Source: Parapedobacter soli (GTDB lineage: Bacteria; Bacteroidota; Bacteroidia; Sphingobacteriales; Sphingobacteriaceae). From it: a stretch of 64,000 nucleotides of DNA. Positions 17,607-28,000 of the stretch are shown piece by piece. Numbering within the stretch: position 1 is the stretch's first letter; every line of letters begins with the position of its first letter. Below the pieces are notes generated by a model that was given only the letters and a program-made list of their open reading frames with translations, did not search any database and was not told the origin of the DNA. The position numbers and the translations under genes were made by a program. The DNA lies in NCBI RefSeq assembly GCF_025460835.1, contig NZ_JAMXAY010000005.1, positions 62,001 to 126,000 on the forward strand, in the 5' to 3' direction.

Positions 17607-19028
17607 ATGCTACGATTACTACTACCCGTCTGCTTTTTATGGCTGTCGACTCCCACAAATGCCCAATCCTTAGCACAGCGAATAGCCAACGGGTTCCGTA
17701 CATTTGAAACACACGAAAGTTTGGCCAACGGAACGGCATCGCTAACTGTTATCAATGCAAAAACCGGCGATGTGGTATTTGCTAAAAACGAAAAAATCGG
17801 AATGGCCAGCGCCTCGACACTGAAGACAGTAACAGCAGCTACCGCCTACTACACGTTGGGCGCAACACACACCTTCGAGACCATACTCTATTATACGGGA
17901 ACAATAGACGCTTCGGGCACCTTAACAGGGGATCTTGTCATCCAAGGGTCTGGCGATCCGTCGCTCGGTAGCGACCGCTTCCCGCAAACTGCCGAAACCG
18001 AACTGTTGGCGGCCTGGGTAAATGCCGTGCAGGATCATGGTATCCGCAAAATCGAGGGGCGGATCATTGCCGACGACCGGTTATACAACGGCCAAACGGC
18101 ACCGGGTGGGTGGACGTGGCGAGACATGGGCAACTATTACGGCGCCGGTGTCTCCGCGCTCAACTGGCGTGAAAACGCAGTCGGCATCAACTTCACAGCA
18201 GGGGCATCGCCAGGAGCCCCTACGCGGCTGGGAAGTACTACAGCCGATTTGGGTTATTTGCAACTGGTAAATGAAACAACAACAGGCGACCGCGGCACAG
18301 GTGATCGTGTATACGCATTTTCAGCACCGTATTCGAGCCGTATTTACCTCCGGGGAACATACGGTATCGACATTAAAAAAACCATTTACCTCGCTCTGCC
18401 CGACGGGGCTTATGACGCTGCGTATCAATTGCAAAATGCGCTACAACGGAATGGAATCGATGTGAGTGGGCAGCCAACCACCAGCCACCTGCTGCTGCTC
18501 GCCGGTAGCTCGGCTCCGAGTGGCGGGACTACCATTTATACCCACCGTTCCCCCACGCTAAACGAACTGATTTATTGGTTCAACCAAAAGAGCATCAATC
18601 TATACGGCGAAGCCCTCTTGTTGGCCATAGCACAAGCACAGGATCAGTTGGGAAAAACAGATACACAAACGGGAGCAGAATTACTCGGGGAGTTTTGGTC
18701 GACAAAGCTTGGGCTTCCTGCTGAAGAACTTAAAATCATGGATGGTAGCGGCCTCTCGCCAGAAAACCGGATTACCACCAATGCTCTTGCGCGCATACTG
18801 GCGTCTGTTAAAGGGGAACCTTGGTTTGCTGGCTTTTTTGAAAGCTTGCCCACCTATAACGGAATGAAAATGAAAAGTGGAACAATCAGCGGAGTGCTGG
18901 GTTATGCCGGATACCAAACCAGCAAGGATGGTACCCCACTCGTGTTTGCCCTACTGGTGAACAACTATAACGGACCGGCAACTCCAATGAGGCAGCGGAT
19001 GTTTCGGCTACTGGATGTGCTTAAATGA
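17607..19028 (+). CDS. dacB: D-alanyl-D-alanine carboxypeptidase/endopeptidase, PBP4 type (S13)
   Basis: Started at the ATG at 17607, the protein is 473 residues with a signal peptide ending near TNAQ; in-frame codons further upstream overlap the previous gene and lack a signal. The S13 catalytic motifs are all present: SxxK (SASTLK, about residue 72), SxN (KSINLYGE, about 332) and KSG (MKSGTISG, about 426). The long insert between SxxK and SxN is typical of PBP4. The enzyme trims and cleaves peptidoglycan cross-links in the periplasm. It begins 25 bp after the metallopeptidase-like gene, so the two may be co-transcribed. Confidence 0.93.
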   Translation: MLRLLLPVCFLWLSTPTNAQSLAQRIANGFRTFETHESLANGTASLTVINAKTGDVVFAKNEKIGMASASTLKTVTAATAYYTLGATHTFETILYYTGTIDASGTLTGDLVIQGSGDPSLGSDRFPQTAETELLAAWVNAVQDHGIRKIEGRIIADDRLYNGQTAPGGWTWRDMGNYYGAGVSALNWRENAVGINFTAGASPGAPTRLGSTTADLGYLQLVNETTTGDRGTGDRVYAFSAPYSSRIYLRGTYGIDIKKTIYLALPDGAYDAAYQLQNALQRNGIDVSGQPTTSHLLLLAGSSAPSGGTTIYTHRSPTLNELIYWFNQKSINLYGEALLLAIAQAQDQLGKTDTQTGAELLGEFWSTKLGLPAEELKIMDGSGLSPENRITTNALARILASVKGEPWFAGFFESLPTYNGMKMKSGTISGVLGYAGYQTSKDGTPLVFALLVNNYNGPATPMRQRMFRLLDVLK

Positions 19029-19050
19029 GCAAGGATGAAAGATAAAGTAT

Positions 19051-19058
19051 TACCTTTG
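19051..19058 (+). promoter_or_regulatory. Candidate -7 promoter element TAccTTTG for malic enzyme
   Basis: TACCTTTG matches the Bacteroidota housekeeping -7 consensus TAnnTTTG, 46 bases before the ATG at 19105 and just after the dacB stop. I see no clear -33 TTTG. It suggests that the malic enzyme and ruvA genes have their own promoter. Confidence 0.55.
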
Positions 19059-19104
19059 CACTGGCTTGCCACTGAAAACCCACGAAAGCGAAAAAATCAA
19101 AAAA

Positions 19105-21399
19105 ATGAACAAAACGAATCGGAAGCATGACGCCCTGGACTATCACGCTAAAGGGAGGCCGGGTAAAATCGCCGTTGTACCTACGAAACCTACCCAATCA
19201 CAACGGGACCTCTCACTGGCCTACTCTCCCGGCGTTGCTGAACCCTGCCTGCGGATCGCTGAAAATAAGGAAAACGCATACAAGTACACCGCAAAAGGCA
19301 ATCTGGTTGCAGTAATCAGTAATGGAACGGCAGTACTTGGACTGGGCGACATTGGTCCGGTAGCAGGTAAGCCGGTGATGGAGGGCAAGGGCTTATTGTT
19401 CAAAATCTTCGCCGACATAGACGTATTCGACATTGAGCTCGACACCAAAGATGTGGATGAGTTTGTGCGCATTGTAAAATGCCTAGAACCTACCTTTGGC
19501 GGCGTCAACCTGGAGGATATCAAAGCGCCGGAATGCTTCGAAATTGAACGTAGGCTCAAAGAAGAGTTAAACATCCCGGTGATGCACGACGACCAGCACG
19601 GTACGGCGATTATCTCCGGCGCAGCGCTCATCAACGCTTGTGCCCTCCAAAAAAAGAAACTGGACAAGGTGAAGATTGTGGTGAACGGAGCAGGCGCGGC
19701 AGCCATCTCTTGCGCACGGATGTACGTGGCATTGGGTGCACGGAAAGAAAATATCGTCATGCTTGACAGCAAGGGCTGTATCCACATTGACCGGCCGAAC
19801 CTCGACGCTATAAAAGCCGAGTTTGCAACCGATGAAAAAGTGGATACGTTGGCAGGTGCGCTAAAGGGTGCCGACGTATTCATCGGCCTGTCTAAAGGCG
19901 ATGTGGTTACGGCTGAAATGCTCAAGACCATGGCTAAAAACCCAATTGTATTTGCCATGGCAAATCCAGATCCGGAAATTGCGTACCCCTTGGCCGTGAA
20001 AACACGCAAAGATGTGATTATGGCCACGGGCCGGTCCGATTATCCAAATCAGGTTAATAACGTATTAGGATTCCCTTACATCTTCCGCGGAGCATTAGAC
20101 GTTCGCGCCACCGCTATCAATGAAGAAATGAAGATTGCGGCGGTAATGGCTATCGCCGAGCTGGCCAAACAACCGGTCCCTGAAACGGTAAACCAAGCTT
20201 ATGATGCCCAAAACTTGAAATTCGGTCCCGATTATATAATCCCCAAACCTACCGACCCACGGCTCATTACCGAGGTGGCTCCCGCAGTGGCACAGGCAGC
20301 CATCGACTCCGGCATAGCACGCAAAACCATTGCCGATTGGGACAAATACCGGGAGGAACTCCGGCAGCGCTTAGGGCAGGACGACCGCATCATGCGGAAG
20401 CTGAGCGACGTCGCAAAACTTAATCCCAAACGGGTCGTTTTTACGGAAGCCGACAACTACAAAACGCTCCGCGCAGCTCAAATCGTGAAGGAAGACGGAA
20501 TAGCGACACCCATTTTACTGGGCAATAAAAAGAAAATACAGGAGCTGATTGACGACAACCTACTCGAGCTGGCCGACGTGCTTATTATCGACCCGCTGGA
20601 AGAGAAAGGTAGCCCTCGTTTCCAGAACTATGTCGATTTTCTATATACCAAACGGCAACGGCGTGGGGTATCTTACCTAGATGCGCAAAAACTCATGCTC
20701 GACCGGAATTATTTCGGTGCAAGCATGGTGCAGTTTGGCGAAGCCGACACGCTCATCTCCGGGCTTACCAAAAATTACGGGACAGCCATCCGGCCGGCAC
20801 TGCACGTAATCGGCACACAGCCGGGGAGCAAATTGGCCGGGATGTATATGATGCTCACCGCCAAGGGGCCGGTATTTTTCGGCGATACCACCATCAATGC
20901 CAACCCCACGGCTGAAGAGCTCGTAGACATCACCGTACTGCTCCACGATGCAGTGCAGAAAATGAGTATTACCCCACGCATCGCCTTGCTTTCCTACTCC
21001 AATTTCGGCTCGAATAGCGGCGACGTGCCCGATAAGGTCCGCAAAGCGGCACAGATACTCCACGAAACACATCCGGAAATAATCGTCGATGGCGAGATGC
21101 AGGCAAATTTTGCGATGAACAGCGAATTGTTGGCGTCAAACTTCCCGTTCAGCACGTTGAAAGGAACCCCGGCAAACACCTTGGTATTCCCAAATCTAGA
21201 ATCGGGCAATATCGCTTATAAACTACTGCAAGAAATCGGTGGATCGGAAGCCGTGGGGCCCATCCTGTTGGGCATGAACAAGCCAATGCACGTACTGCAA
21301 CTCGATAGCTCCGTGCGCGAAATCGTCAATATGGTCACCATCGCCGTCGTCGATGTCCAATCTAGAGAACCCGTGATAACAAAACAAAAAAAGAAGTGA
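19105..21399 (+). CDS. maeB: NADP-dependent malic enzyme with C-terminal phosphotransacetylase-like domain
   Basis: The protein is 764 residues from the ATG at 19105; a TTG 39 bases earlier is less likely. Residues about 15-155 are the malic N-terminal domain (SLAYSPGVAEPCL, NGTAVLGLGDIG). Residues about 160-400 are the NAD(P)-binding domain (DDQHGTA, VVNGAGAAA, ANPDPEI, GRSDYPNQVNN). Residues about 430-760 resemble phosphate acetyl/butyryltransferase (VFTEADNYKTLRAA, FGDTTINANPTAE, LANTLVFPNLESGNIAYK-like end). This is the MaeB multidomain architecture; the last domain is normally regulatory. It converts malate to pyruvate, CO2 and NADPH in the cytoplasm, complementing the PEP carboxylase at 60036. 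Confidence 0.95.
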   Translation: MNKTNRKHDALDYHAKGRPGKIAVVPTKPTQSQRDLSLAYSPGVAEPCLRIAENKENAYKYTAKGNLVAVISNGTAVLGLGDIGPVAGKPVMEGKGLLFKIFADIDVFDIELDTKDVDEFVRIVKCLEPTFGGVNLEDIKAPECFEIERRLKEELNIPVMHDDQHGTAIISGAALINACALQKKKLDKVKIVVNGAGAAAISCARMYVALGARKENIVMLDSKGCIHIDRPNLDAIKAEFATDEKVDTLAGALKGADVFIGLSKGDVVTAEMLKTMAKNPIVFAMANPDPEIAYPLAVKTRKDVIMATGRSDYPNQVNNVLGFPYIFRGALDVRATAINEEMKIAAVMAIAELAKQPVPETVNQAYDAQNLKFGPDYIIPKPTDPRLITEVAPAVAQAAIDSGIARKTIADWDKYREELRQRLGQDDRIMRKLSDVAKLNPKRVVFTEADNYKTLRAAQIVKEDGIATPILLGNKKKIQELIDDNLLELADVLIIDPLEEKGSPRFQNYVDFLYTKRQRRGVSYLDAQKLMLDRNYFGASMVQFGEADTLISGLTKNYGTAIRPALHVIGTQPGSKLAGMYMMLTAKGPVFFGDTTINANPTAEELVDITVLLHDAVQKMSITPRIALLSYSNFGSNSGDVPDKVRKAAQILHETHPEIIVDGEMQANFAMNSELLASNFPFSTLKGTPANTLVFPNLESGNIAYKLLQEIGGSEAVGPILLGMNKPMHVLQLDSSVREIVNMVTIAVVDVQSREPVITKQKKK

Positions 21400-21409
21400 G
21401 GCAACTGCT

Positions 21410-21991
21410 ATGTACGAATACCTAAGTGGCAAACTGGCATATAAAGCGCCTACACATGTAGTGCTCGACGTGGGTGGTATTGGGTACCATGTCCATATTT
21501 CACTACACACCTATTCGCAGATAAAAGACCACGAGCAATGCAAGTTGTTCATCAGCTTTCAGGTGCGTGAAGATGCCCATACCCTTTATGGGTTTGCGGA
21601 AGAGGGCGAACGCCGGCTATTCGAGCACCTGATTTCCGTGTCGGGCATCGGGCCAAACACCGGGCGGATGATCCTCTCTTCAATCACACCCGAAGAGATT
21701 CAATCAGCCATCATCCAAGGAAATGCACCGCTTATCCAGCGCATTAAAGGAATAGGCCCAAAAACCGCACAACGTCTCGTACTTGAGTTGCAAGACAAAC
21801 TCAAGAAACAGGGACCAGACGCATTGATAGCCGTACACCACCAGCAAAGCATACCGGAAGAAGCACTGAGTGCGTTGATTATGCTGGGATTTGCTCGTGC
21901 ACAGGCCGAAAAAGTATTGGCCGGCGTCTTCCAGGGCAATCCCAGTTTAACGGTGGAGGCCCTCATCAAAGAAGCATTGAAGAAACTTTAA
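21410..21991 (+). CDS. ruvA: Holliday junction branch-migration protein RuvA
   Basis: This is a standard 193-residue RuvA. Residues 1-62 form the OB-fold (MYEYLSGKL, VVLDVGGIGYHVHIS). Residues about 70-140 hold tandem helix-hairpin-helix motifs (LISVSGIGPNTGRMIL and RIKGIGPKTAQRLVLELQDKL). The C-terminal domain (about 148-193, EEALSALIMLGFARAQAEKVL) contacts RuvB. The tetramer binds the four-way junction while RuvB drives migration. It starts 10 bp after the malic enzyme stop, so the two share a transcript; sprA follows 64 bp later, an arrangement common in this phylum. Confidence 0.97.
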   Translation: MYEYLSGKLAYKAPTHVVLDVGGIGYHVHISLHTYSQIKDHEQCKLFISFQVREDAHTLYGFAEEGERRLFEHLISVSGIGPNTGRMILSSITPEEIQSAIIQGNAPLIQRIKGIGPKTAQRLVLELQDKLKKQGPDALIAVHHQQSIPEEALSALIMLGFARAQAEKVLAGVFQGNPSLTVEALIKEALKKL

Positions 21992-22055
21992 GGTTTTTTA
22001 TATAAATTGGCCGCGTAAAAGGCAGTAATTTCAAGGTACTAAACGAAGCATCTAT

Positions 22056-25000
22056 TTGGAAAGGACAATACGATTTCGCTTTTTGTTGCTCTTATTACCC
22101 TTTCTGGTTGTCCTAAATAACCAAGCAGTGGGGCAAGCGCTCGATTCGCTCGGTCGCGATAGTATAAAACTACGGTATCCGCTGAACGACCTCCCTTTCC
22201 TTAACCTATACCAGAAAAAACAACCCTTCGATCTGGGGCTCCCATCAAACATCGAGCGTGAAGTTGTATTCGATCCGGTAACGCGCCAATATGTTATCCG
22301 TGAAAAACTAGGCAGCCGACTCTATCGCCCCCCGCAGTACCTCACCCTCGATGAGTATCAAGAATATGAGAGTAACCTATTGAAACGGAACTACTGGCGT
22401 GAGCTTTCGGATCGACAGCTCACCAATTACCGGCAGGACCGGCTAATCCCGACGATTTACGTGCAAAGTGAGGCCTTCGAAAAAATCTTCGGCAGCAATA
22501 CCATCGATATTATCCCGCGTGGCAGTGCCGATATCAGTATCATGGCGCAACACAACAAAAACGCCAACCCGATGTTCAACGAACGGCAGCGTAGGCAGTG
22601 GGGGTTCGACTTCGACCAACGCATCCAGATGAACCTGACCGGGCAAATAGGTGACCGGCTGAAGCTAACAACCAACTACAATACCGAAGCGCAGTTCGAT
22701 TTTGAAAACCAGATCCGGCTGGACTACACCGGTAAAGACGACGATATCATCAAACGAATTGAGCTGGGGAATGTAAGCATGCCACTCAACACCACGCTCA
22801 TTAATGGCACACAAGCCCTTTTCGGCCTTAAAACGCAATTGCAGTTTGGCCGGTTGAATGTTACGGGTATCTTCTCCCAACAACGGTCGCAACAACGGGA
22901 AATCACCATAAAAAATGGTGCACAGGAAAGTGAGTTCGCACTGAAGGCCGATGAATATGAAGACAACCAGCACTATTTCTTAGCGCAGTATTTCCGGGAG
23001 AATTTTAACAGGGCCATGGCACTGGCCCCTATTATAACTACCGACGTAAACATTACCCAAATTGAGGTCTGGATAAGTAACCGCAGCAATGCGGTTGACG
23101 ACTCAAGGGACGTGCTGGCTTTGATGGACCTAGGGGAATACCAACCTTTTAACACAGCGCTTATCAGCCCCGGGAATACACGCTACCCATCTACGGGGAT
23201 TCCCGGTGAACCCGTACAATGGTACTCCAATACGCTCTTGCAAGTACTGCCAGCCGATGCACGGCTCACCCAATCCAGCGGGGCACAACAGTTTTTCCAA
23301 GGTAACGGCGCCAATGACAACTACGCGAAGCTGACTTATGCGCGGAAGCTCCGTGAAGGAACAGAATACACTGTGAACCGTCGATTGGGCTTTATCTCGC
23401 TCAACATGCCGCTCAATAACGACCAAGTACTGGCCGTAGCCTATCGTTATACCGCCGGTGGCCGCGAATACCAGGTAGGTGAATTTTCGACCGACGTACC
23501 TGTTACTCCCTCGCAACCCCAAATGCTGGTCACCAAATTGCTGAAAAACGAAAAACTCAAAACCAACCTGCCAATATGGGACCTGATGATGAAGAACATC
23601 TATTCCATCGGTGCCTATGGGGTAGGCCAAAATAACTTCAGGTTCAATATTTTCAGAATAGAAGACGAAAGCGGTGTGGAACGGCCAGCGATGTATGAGG
23701 GGCAAAACACACAAAACAAGTTATGGATACAAATTACCGGCCTCGACCGGCTGAACCCCCAGAATGCACAACAACCCGATGGTTATTTCGACTTCCTCCC
23801 CGATATTACCATCGATCCCGAACGGGGTCGCATCATGTTCCCCTTGGTAGAACCTTTCGGCAGCGACCTCGCCAGCCAGTTTATGCCGGGGGCAGAACAG
23901 GAGCTTATCGACAAGTACACCTACCAAGCACTGTATGACTCTACCAAGGTAATTGCACAGCAGTATTTCCCCAACCAAAACCGATACCTCATCAAAGGAT
24001 CTTACGAATCGGAGGTGGGCACCGAATTCCAATTGGGTGCCATTAATGTGCCCCGCGGGTCGGTACAGGTCTTCGCCGGTCCTGCCCCCTTACAGGAGGG
24101 GGTTGACTTCATTGTCGATTACGACATCGGCCGTGTACGGATTTTGAACCAAGCGTTGTTACAATCCGGACAGCCGATCCGGATCAAGATGGAAAACAAC
24201 CAGCTGTTCGGTCTACAACAACGCACCATGCTAGGGGGAAGGCTAGATTACGCGGTAAACGATAAATTGCATTTAGGCGGCACAATCATGAACCTAACCG
24301 AGCGGCCGCTGACCCAAAAAGTGAATATCGGTGAAGAGCCTGTATCCAACACGATGTGGGGCCTCGACCTTTCCTACAATTCGCCTTCTCGGTGGCTCAC
24401 GCGGATGGTAGATAAGATTCCCTTCCTAGACACCAAAGAGCCGTCGTCTATCTCGTTCTACGGCGAATTTGCCCAATTGTTGCCGGGCCATCCCCGGGCA
24501 CTCAATTTTGCCGGAACACGTAGCGGCATCACCTATGTCGACGACTTCGAAAACAGTAGGTCGTTTATCGATATCAAAGGTGCGTACAACTGGCAGTTGT
24601 CCGGTACACCGCAGTTATTCCCAGAAGCCCAATTGATGGACGACCTCCAGTATGGATTCAATCGGGCACGCTTTGCTTTTTATAACATCGATCCCATTTT
24701 CTATCGGGACATCAACCTCACACCGAAAAACATCAGCCGTTCAGAACTGTCCAACCACCGGGTGCGCGAGGTATTGGAACAGGAGGTATTCCCCTTAAGG
24801 GAATCGACCACAGGACTACCTATTTACCTGTCGACACTGGATTTAGCATTCTACCCAACCATACGCGGCCCATACAACTATACGACTACAGGCGTCAATC
24901 CCGATGGGACGCTAGCCAATCCCCGCAGTCGGTGGGGTGGGATGTTCCGGAAAATCGACGCTCCGGATTTCGAGGCACAGAATATCGAGTTTGTGGAGAT

Positions 25001-28000
25001 ATGGATGATGGATCCTTTCTTGACGAATCCCAATTCAGACGGAGGCGATCTGTATCTGAACTTGGGGAATATTTCGGAAGACATTCTGAAAGATGGACGA
25101 AAAGCTATGGAGAATGGCATGTCACCTTCGGGAGACCTCTCCCAAATTGATGAAACCAACTGGGGCCGCGTACCGCGCAATCAACCCGTCATCCAAGCTT
25201 TTGACAACGACCCGGTAGCGCGTGCCCGCCAAGATATTGGCTTGGACGGCCTCAGTGATGCCGACGAACGTGAATTCCATAGCGACTTCCTAAGCCGCAT
25301 ACAGGGCTTGCTCACATCGGCTGCAGCCAGTGAATTGGTATCCGACCCATCAGGCGACAACTTCCAGTACTTCCGCGGACCGGAACTCGACAACCTGAAT
25401 GCAGGCATCCTAAAACGCTACGAACGGTTCAACGGGCCGGAAGGCAACTCCAAAACCCCTGAGCAGTCCGTGGGCGTGGAAACCTCGGCATCGACTCTAT
25501 TACCCGACGGGGAAGACATCAACCGCGACAACAACATGAACGAGAACGAGGAATACTACCAATACCGAATATCCATCCGCCCCCAGGATATGCAGGTAGG
25601 GAAGAACTTCATCTCAGACATGCATACAGCAGAAGTAGAACTTCGCAACGGGCGCAAAGATCAAGTGAAATGGTACCAACTGCGTATTCCATTAAACCAA
25701 TTTGAGGACCGGGTAGGCGATATCCGCGATTTCAAATCCATCCGATTCGCCCGCATGTTTATGACAGGCTTCGCCGACACTGCCGTGATCCGATTCGCGC
25801 AGCTGCAGTTGGTACGGGGGGAATGGCGCCGGTATAACGCCGAAGAAGATAATGCAAAAGTCATCGCCGACCCAAGCATGGGCGTTGTTCCGGTCGATAA
25901 CTCCACCCTTGAAGTTGCCGCTGTAAACATCGAACAGAACGGTAATCGGCAACCCATACCTTATGTGGTGCCTCCAGGTATCGAGCGGCAACTCGACTGG
26001 GGCAACCTCAACAATAACGTACAGCTCAACGAGCAATCACTATCGCTCGAGGTCAAAAACCTACGTGACGGCTATGGCCGTGCGGCATACCGCACCGCTA
26101 CCAACGACTTCAGGGCGTACGGACGTCTCGAAATGTTCATCCACGCAGAAGCAGCAGTTGGCCAATCTCTACAACATGGCGATTTCCGTGCCTTTATAAG
26201 GATAGGCACGGACGACAGGTACAACTACTACCAGTACGACATGCCGCTGAGCGTAACCCAACCGGGCACCCAAGACCCGGAACTGATTTGGCCGGAAGAA
26301 AACCGGATGAATATACGGATAGCCATTTTCCAGGAAGCCAAGGAAGCACGTAACAAAGCAATGCTCAATGGCCAACCATGGCCCTACAACGAGCCGTTTA
26401 CCTTCTTCGATGGTGAAAATAGGGTAACTATCCTAGGTCAACCCGATATCAGCAAGGTACGCTTCTATATGCTAGGTGTAATGAACTCCCTGCGGGGTAG
26501 CGAGGTGAGTACACCAAGCGACGACGGGTTGGATAAATCCGGCCTCTTCTGGTTCAATGAGCTGCGGCTTACCGATTTTGATGACAAAGGTGGGTGGGCC
26601 GTCAGCGCACGGGTGAATGCCCAGCTGGCAGACTTTGCCAATGTCACGGTATCAGGGAGTAAAAGCACAATCGGTTTCGGTTCCATCGAACAGCGCATTG
26701 GCGAGCGGAGCCGCAGCGATGACCTGTACCTCGATTTGGTGACCAACGCCGAGCTCGGGAAATTTTTCCCAGCTGATTATGGCTTACGGATACCGTTATT
26801 CTTTAGCTATACCCGACAAGTAGGCACCCCCGAATACAACCCACTGATACCCGATATCGAGCTTAATAGTGCGTTGGCCAATCTATCGCGTAACCAGCGG
26901 GACTCACTACTGCGCGCCACCCAAGATTTTACTACGCGCAAAAGCTTCAACCTAACCAACGTACGTAAGATACGTACCAACATTGAAAAGCCGGTGCGAC
27001 CGTGGGATATCGAGAATTTCAGTGCTACCTACGCCTATTCACAGCATTATCACCGCGATTACCTAACCGAGGTCGCCCTACAGAAAAACTACCGCGCGGC
27101 ACTTGACTATACGTTTACCAGCAGTGATGACCTTATGTTTGAGCCGTTCAAAAAATGGATTAAAAACAAACACCTGGGTATTCTTAGCGATTTCAATTTC
27201 AACCTGATGCCTTCGTTGCTCAACTTCCGGATTGATGTAAACCGCATATACAACGAAAATACACTACGCACCAATAATTCGGCAGACAATTTCCTGCCGG
27301 CGATGGGCACATTGTACAATAAGAACTTTTCAATGAACCGGATTTATGGCATCAGTTGGAACCTATCTAAATCGCTGAAACTTGATTTCAATGCCACAAA
27401 TTACGCAATTGTAGATGAGCCGGATGGCCGATTGAACGGGCTGAAGCGAGACACGCTGTGGGAAAACTTCTGGCGGCTCGGCCGCACCACAGACTACAAC
27501 CACATGGTTAACATCACCTACACGCTCCCAATCCACAAACTACCGGGACTGGACTGGGTGAATGTAGATACACGCTATGGGACACAGTTCAACTGGCAAA
27601 CCGAACCCCTGCTATCGATGCTCAGTGAAGACATTAATATGGGCAACAGTATCCAGAACTCACGCACCATCCAGGTAAACCCTACATTCAACATGGTTGG
27701 CTTGTATAATAAATTCGGGTTTATCCGCAACAATACCGGACTGGATGCCAGCGGCACAGCAGCTTTTCTTACCGGCCTGCTAACGAGCGTCAAGAATATC
27801 AATGCCGCGTATACGCGCGTACAGAACACCTTTTTGCCAGGATACACGCCGCAGACCAACGTACTGGGATATGACTTCGACCTTAATGCCCCCGGTTGGG
27901 GCTTCCTTTTCGGGAGTCAGCGCGATATCCGCCAACGCGCCGCAGAGAACGGATGGATTACAACAGACACACTGCAAACGCAGCTGTATATGACGGCCCT

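Noticed and set aside
21223-21510. Minus-strand frames overlapping the maeB-ruvA junction
   Set aside because: They are antisense shadows of two well-supported genes and have no recognisable domain.
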